DNA of 64,000 bases from an uncultured Victivallis sp. (GTDB lineage: Bacteria > Verrucomicrobiota > Lentisphaeria > Victivallales > Victivallaceae). This document shows, in pieces, positions 60,238-64,000 of this stretch. The stretch lies in the NCBI GenBank assembly GCA_944389935.1, contig CALXOE010000014.1, positions 1 through 64,000 on the forward strand. Reading direction: 5' to 3'. Under the pieces are notes generated by a model that saw only the letters and a program-made list of their open reading frames with translations, was not told the DNA's origin and searched no databases. The first letter of the stretch is position 1. Each line of letters begins with the position of its first letter. A program made the translations under genes and the position numbers.

Positions 60238-61806
60238 ATGAGCAGAAGGCATGGGTATCCTTATCAGGCCGGCGTGATCGACGTCGGCGCACATTCGACG
60301 CGGCTCGATCTGTTCGAGGTGGCATCCGGGGGGCGGATCACGCTGCTCGAGAGTCTCGCCCGGGCGGTGAATCTCGGGTATGATGTGTTCCGGCACGGTT
60401 CGGTCTCTCCGGAAAATCTCTCGGCGCTCGGTTCGGTCATGGCGGATTTTTCGCGGAAACTCGCCGAATATCGCGTGCGCAGCTGCCGGGTCGTGGCGAC
60501 ATCGGCGGTGCGGGAGGCGTTCAACCGGGAGCTGGTCATCAACCGGATTCACAGTGTCTCCAATCTGTCGCTCGAGATTCTCGAGAGTCAGGAGGAGGCG
60601 CGCATCTGCTTTCTTTCGATGCGCGAAGCGCTGCGCCGGACGCTGCCGTTCGACGAACTGGCGGGACTCTGTCTCATTGTCGGGACCGGTTCGCTGCTGG
60701 TGAGCTGGTTCGACGGCGGACTCATGCGTTTTTCGGAGGCGGTTCCGCTCGGAACGAGCCGACTGGTCGATGCGTTCGGGCGTTCCTCCTTTTCGATCGA
60801 TCAGATTCTCGAGACGCTGCGGTCGCAGGACATCCGTCAGAGGTTGCGGGAGAGTGTCGGATTCGACCCGGAGCGGCCGGTTACGCTCGTCGGGATGGGC
60901 GCATCGGTCCGAATGCTTTCCGGCGGTTTCGCCGGGGAGATTCCCGAGGCGGACGAGGATGAGGTTTTGAGACTTTCGAGTCACGATCTGGCCGTTGCGG
61001 TCAAGCGGGCGGTGGCGGCTGATCCGGCGGCGCTTGCGGTCGAGTACAAGATTCCGGAGAGTGCGGCGGCGGGGGTTTCCGCGTGTGCCGCGATTCTCGG
61101 ATATTTCCTGGAGGAGTTCAACTGCGAGAGATTCCTCTGTCCCGCGGCGACGACCCGGACTGCGCTGATTCAGGATCTGGTCCGTCGCAGCCGGAAAGGG
61201 GAGCGGGATCCGTTCCACGATGATCTGCTTGCCGTCTGCGGCGCGGTCGGGCACAAATACGGTTATGATGCGCGGCATGCCGCCAACGTGGCGGGAATCG
61301 CCGCCGCGCTGTTTGAGAAGCTGCGGCGGAATTTTGAATTCGCCCCGCGTGCGGCGGTTCTGCTTGAGGTGGCCGCTTTTCTGCACGACATCGGGCGGTT
61401 TGTCGATACGCGGCAGCATCACAAGCACTCCTGTTATCTGATCGGCAATCTGCAGCTGCCGGGGGTGAGTGATGCGGAGCTGCACGTCGTTGCCGCGGTG
61501 GCGCGTTACCATCGCAAATCCGCCCCGAAAGAGTCGCATCCGGAGTACATGCTGCTCTCCGCGGAGGACAAGGTTACGGTGTTGAAGCTCGCGGCGATTC
61601 TGCGTGTGGCCGATGCGCTCGACTGCACCCGCCAGGGGCGTTTCGGCCGGATGAAGCTCGTTTTGCGGGGGCATACGCTGGTCATCCAGGTTCCCGCCTC
61701 GGGCGATTTCCGCCAGGAGAGGCTCTATCTCGAGCTCAAAGGGGGGATGTTCAACGAGGTGTTCGGCCTCGAGCTGAAGATTGAGGAGGTTCCGTTTGCA
61801 TCATGA
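60238..61806 (+). CDS. Exopolyphosphatase/GppA family phosphatase with C-terminal HD domain
   Basis: A 522-residue ASKHA-fold hydrolase of polyphosphate or (p)ppGpp. The N-terminal half has AGVIDVGAHSTRLDLFEV, VVATSAVREAFN and the catalytic Glu in ILESQEEARICFLS, then LIVGTGSLLVSWFDGG (in place of DIGGGSTE, here with several changes). The C-terminal half (about 310-520) has an HD phosphohydrolase domain, VAAFLHDIGRFVDTRQHHKHS, as in two-domain PPX. The motif change VGTGS for DIGGGS may affect phosphate binding. It overlaps ppk1 by 4 bases, the classical ppx-ppk pairing of polyphosphate breakdown with synthesis. Confidence 0.9.
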   Translation: MSRRHGYPYQAGVIDVGAHSTRLDLFEVASGGRITLLESLARAVNLGYDVFRHGSVSPENLSALGSVMADFSRKLAEYRVRSCRVVATSAVREAFNRELVINRIHSVSNLSLEILESQEEARICFLSMREALRRTLPFDELAGLCLIVGTGSLLVSWFDGGLMRFSEAVPLGTSRLVDAFGRSSFSIDQILETLRSQDIRQRLRESVGFDPERPVTLVGMGASVRMLSGGFAGEIPEADEDEVLRLSSHDLAVAVKRAVAADPAALAVEYKIPESAAAGVSACAAILGYFLEEFNCERFLCPAATTRTALIQDLVRRSRKGERDPFHDDLLAVCGAVGHKYGYDARHAANVAGIAAALFEKLRRNFEFAPRAAVLLEVAAFLHDIGRFVDTRQHHKHSCYLIGNLQLPGVSDAELHVVAAVARYHRKSAPKESHPEYMLLSAEDKVTVLKLAAILRVADALDCTRQGRFGRMKLVLRGHTLVIQVPASGDFRQERLYLELKGGMFNEVFGLELKIEEVPFAS

Positions 61807-63995
61807 CGAAGAAGAAGAAAGCAGTTGAGTTCAACGACAATGAACTTTTCATCAGCCGCGAGTTGTCGTGGATGGATTTCAACGCGCGGGTTCTGGATGA
61901 GGCGGAATGCCTCGCCAACCCCGTGCTGGAGCGGCTGAAGTTCATCGCGATTTTCAGCAGCAACCTCGATGAGTTTTTCATGGTGCGCATCGCGGGACTG
62001 CGCCAGCTTGTGAAGATGGGCAAGGAGCTGCCGGATCCGGCGGGAAACCGCCCCTCGGACCAGCTCGGAAAACTGCGGAAGAAGCTGGAGAAGCTGCTGC
62101 GCCGTCAGCACGACTGCCTGACCGACGAGATTCTTCCGGAACTCGCGAAACACGGGGTGCGGCTGGTCACGCCGGCCGGAGTTGCTCCGGCGGTGCGGGG
62201 GGAGTTGTCGAGTTACTTCCGGGCGCAGGTTCTGCCGGTGCTGACGCCGCTGGCGGTCGATTCGGCGCACCCGTTCCCGATTCTGAATTCCGGGTCGATC
62301 GAGATTGCGGTGAGCATGCGGCCGGCGGGTCGCAGTGAACTGGTCTATGCGTTTGTCGAGGTTCCGGAACTTCTTCCGCGCTTTGTCGAAGTTCGCGACG
62401 GGCAGCCGGGTCGCAGTTTCATGCTGCTTGAGAATCTGATTATGGACAACCTCGGGACGCTCTTCACGGGTTGTGAGATCGAGGAGTTCTTTCCGTTCCG
62501 CATCACGCGGGACATGGATTTTTCGGTTGAGGACAGCGATGCCGAGGATCTCATGCAGAGCATCGAGAAGAATCTTCTGCAGCGCCGCCACCGGGAACCG
62601 ATCCGGATTGAACTCATCGCCGGGAGCCGCGGCCCGCTCGTGAAGTGGCTTGCTCAGGAGTTCCGGCTCGATGAGCAGTTCTGGTATTTCGTGCGGGGGC
62701 CGCTGCATTTGAAGCAGTTCTTTGAACTGGTCGGCAAGGCGCATCTGCCGGAGCTGCTCGAACCGGCGTGGCCGCCGGTGATGCCGGCGGTTTTCTCCGG
62801 GGAGCAGACGGTATTCGAGACGATTTCGGCGCACGGCAGCGTACTGGTCGCGCCGCCGTACCACTCGTTCACGCCGATCATCCGTTTCCTCGAGGAGGCG
62901 GCGGAGGATCCCGATGTGCTTGCGATCAAGCAGACGCTCTACCGGGTGAGCGGCAACTCTCCTGTGGTGCGCGCGCTGCGGCGTGCGGCCGAGAACGGCA
63001 AGCAGGTGACGGTTGTGGTCGAGCTCAAGGCGCGCTTCGATGAGGGGAACAACATCATCTGGGCGCGGCTGCTCGAAGAGTCCGGGGCGCATGTCGTCTA
63101 CGGCGTGGCGGGGTTGAAGGTCCACTGCAAGGCGCTGCTGGTTGTGCGGCGTGAGGAGGGGGCGATCCGTCGTTACGTGCATCTTGCGACCGGCAACTAC
63201 AACGACAAGACCGCCGCGCTCTATACCGATATGGGAATCATGTCGTGCGATCCGGATCTCTGCTTCGATGTGGCGAATCTCTTCAATGTTCTGACCGGCT
63301 ACTCGTCGCCGCCGACGGCGTGGCGCAAGATCGCAGCCTCGCCGTTCGACATGCGCCGCCGGGTTTCGGCATTGATCGAACGGGAGATCGACCATTCGAC
63401 GCCTGAACAGCCCGGTCGGATCATCGCGAAGATGAACAGCCTTTCGGATGAGAAGATCATCCGGCTGCTGCATCGCGCGGCCGATGCGGGGGTTGAGATC
63501 GACCTCATCGTGCGCGGAATCTGCGGCTATAAACCGAAGCCGGGGCAGGAGAATGTGCGGGTCATGAGCATCGTCGACCGATATCTGGAGCATACGCGGC
63601 TCTTTTATTTCGGCAACGGCGGGGATCCGGAGTTCTATCTCGCGAGCGCGGACTGGATGTATCGGAATCTCGATCGCCGCGTTGAACTGCTGTTTCCGGT
63701 GGAGGATGAGCGGATCCGCGAGATCTGTCTGCAGCTGCTGCAGTTCCAGCTGGCCGACACCGACAAGGGCAGACGGCTGCTCGGATCGGGAGTCTACACC
63801 CGGCCGAAAGTCGATCACTATTCCAGTGCGCGCAGCCAGTACAACAGTTACCGCTACTTGAAAGAGCTCGCCGAGCGGGAGAAGCGGCGCGCGACGGGAG
63901 AGGCATTGAAAGTCTATACGAGTCCCGACCGGCCGGTACCGGGATTCAGCGATCTCTTCTCCGGAAATGAGCCGGATGAGCCGGAGGAGGAATGA
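61803..63995 (+). CDS. ppk1: Polyphosphate kinase 1
   Basis: A 730-residue enzyme that polymerises the gamma phosphate of ATP into polyphosphate. Family blocks: FISRELSWMDFNARVL at 17-32, IFSSNLDEFFMVRIAGL at 50-66, the autophosphorylated His441 in LKVHCKALL and His460 in RYVHLATGNYNDKTA, and RFDEGNN in the ATP site. The C-terminal domain ends with a Glu/Asp-rich tail after FSDLFSGNEPDEP. The start ATG overlaps the ppx stop by 4 bases. The stop lies 5 bases from the window end, so what follows is unseen. Confidence 0.97.
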   Translation: MTKKKKAVEFNDNELFISRELSWMDFNARVLDEAECLANPVLERLKFIAIFSSNLDEFFMVRIAGLRQLVKMGKELPDPAGNRPSDQLGKLRKKLEKLLRRQHDCLTDEILPELAKHGVRLVTPAGVAPAVRGELSSYFRAQVLPVLTPLAVDSAHPFPILNSGSIEIAVSMRPAGRSELVYAFVEVPELLPRFVEVRDGQPGRSFMLLENLIMDNLGTLFTGCEIEEFFPFRITRDMDFSVEDSDAEDLMQSIEKNLLQRRHREPIRIELIAGSRGPLVKWLAQEFRLDEQFWYFVRGPLHLKQFFELVGKAHLPELLEPAWPPVMPAVFSGEQTVFETISAHGSVLVAPPYHSFTPIIRFLEEAAEDPDVLAIKQTLYRVSGNSPVVRALRRAAENGKQVTVVVELKARFDEGNNIIWARLLEESGAHVVYGVAGLKVHCKALLVVRREEGAIRRYVHLATGNYNDKTAALYTDMGIMSCDPDLCFDVANLFNVLTGYSSPPTAWRKIAASPFDMRRRVSALIEREIDHSTPEQPGRIIAKMNSLSDEKIIRLLHRAADAGVEIDLIVRGICGYKPKPGQENVRVMSIVDRYLEHTRLFYFGNGGDPEFYLASADWMYRNLDRRVELLFPVEDERIREICLQLLQFQLADTDKGRRLLGSGVYTRPKVDHYSSARSQYNSYRYLKELAEREKRRATGEALKVYTSPDRPVPGFSDLFSGNEPDEPEEE

Positions 63996-64000
63996 ACGCC

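Noticed and set aside
59590..63818. Two frames of almost 700 codons each on the minus strand opposite ppx and ppk1
   Set aside because: Both mirror the plus-strand genes; the plus-strand proteins have catalytic motifs and the minus ones have none.

Overview
The window reads as a chromosomal segment of a GC-rich (roughly 60%) anaerobic or fermentative bacterium of the PVC superphylum, most likely a Lentisphaerota/Victivallis-type organism. This is inferred from the protein families and the promoter style; no search was possible. Supporting signs are a ValRS with a TLGH instead of HIGH motif, a carbohydrate-oriented gene set (GH36-like and GHL6-like glycosidases, sialate O-acetylesterase, L-rhamnose isomerase with an aldolase/dehydrogenase fusion), two ferredoxin- or FAD-dependent oxidoreductases, and a PocR/AraC-type regulator. 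No phage, IS, CRISPR array, rRNA or replication origin is visible; the region looks like stable core chromosome with accessory sugar genes inserted.

Layout. 1-3.8 kb: tRNA-Arg(ACG), then mutL, a TPR lipoprotein and a solitary OppD/DppD-type ATPase, all on the minus strand. 3.9-7.9 kb: a KAS II-like ketosynthase followed by lipA (+), facing a DUF1848/ogt pair and a small membrane protein (-). 8-20 kb (+): tsaD and a phosphoglycolate phosphatase-like gene, a GHL6-like glycosidase, a serine hydrolase, a ferredoxin-nitroreductase, a CCA-adding enzyme, phenylacetate-CoA ligase, DUF445, a metallophosphoesterase and an EamA-like transporter. 20-24.1 kb (-): D-lactate dehydrogenase, a lipoprotein and a DUF3142 protein. 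24.4-30.4 kb (+): a TolC-family lipoprotein, def, a membrane protein, a CDC123/D123-like ATP-grasp protein and a GH36-like glycosidase. 30.5-32.8 kb: FAD oxidoreductase (-) divergent from a PocR/AraC regulator (+). 32.8-33.4 kb is a low-GC stretch without a recognisable gene. 33.4-38.8 kb (+): a small exported protein, valS, a trypsin-like protease carrying a DnaJ-type CxxCxGxG zinc module, and a small membrane protein. 38.9-43.5 kb: a duplicated class II aldolase (-), then typA/bipA and an apparently catalytically dead alkaline phosphatase-fold protein (+).

43.5-58.9 kb is a long minus-strand series: aroE and prepilin peptidase; rhaA, rhamnulose-P aldolase/SDR, an SGNH esterase, folE, dtd, dxr and a GT39-like transferase; then, from its own promoter, rseP, ispG and a sialate O-acetylesterase with two copies of an unrecognised C-terminal domain. 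The common bacterial dxr-rseP-ispG neighbourhood is kept but interrupted, and sugar-catabolism genes are joined to isoprenoid, folate and tRNA-quality genes. 59-64 kb (+): two tandem paralogous lipoproteins resembling the SecD P1 head, then ppx/gppA-HD and ppk1 (polyphosphate turnover).

Promoters are unusually easy to read: many intergenic regions carry TTGnnn, a 16-17 bp spacer and a -10 that is most often TATATT. Strong hairpin/U-tract terminators occur at several operon ends. Genes inside operons are tightly packed, with many 4-base ATGA overlaps and two ATGATGA junctions.
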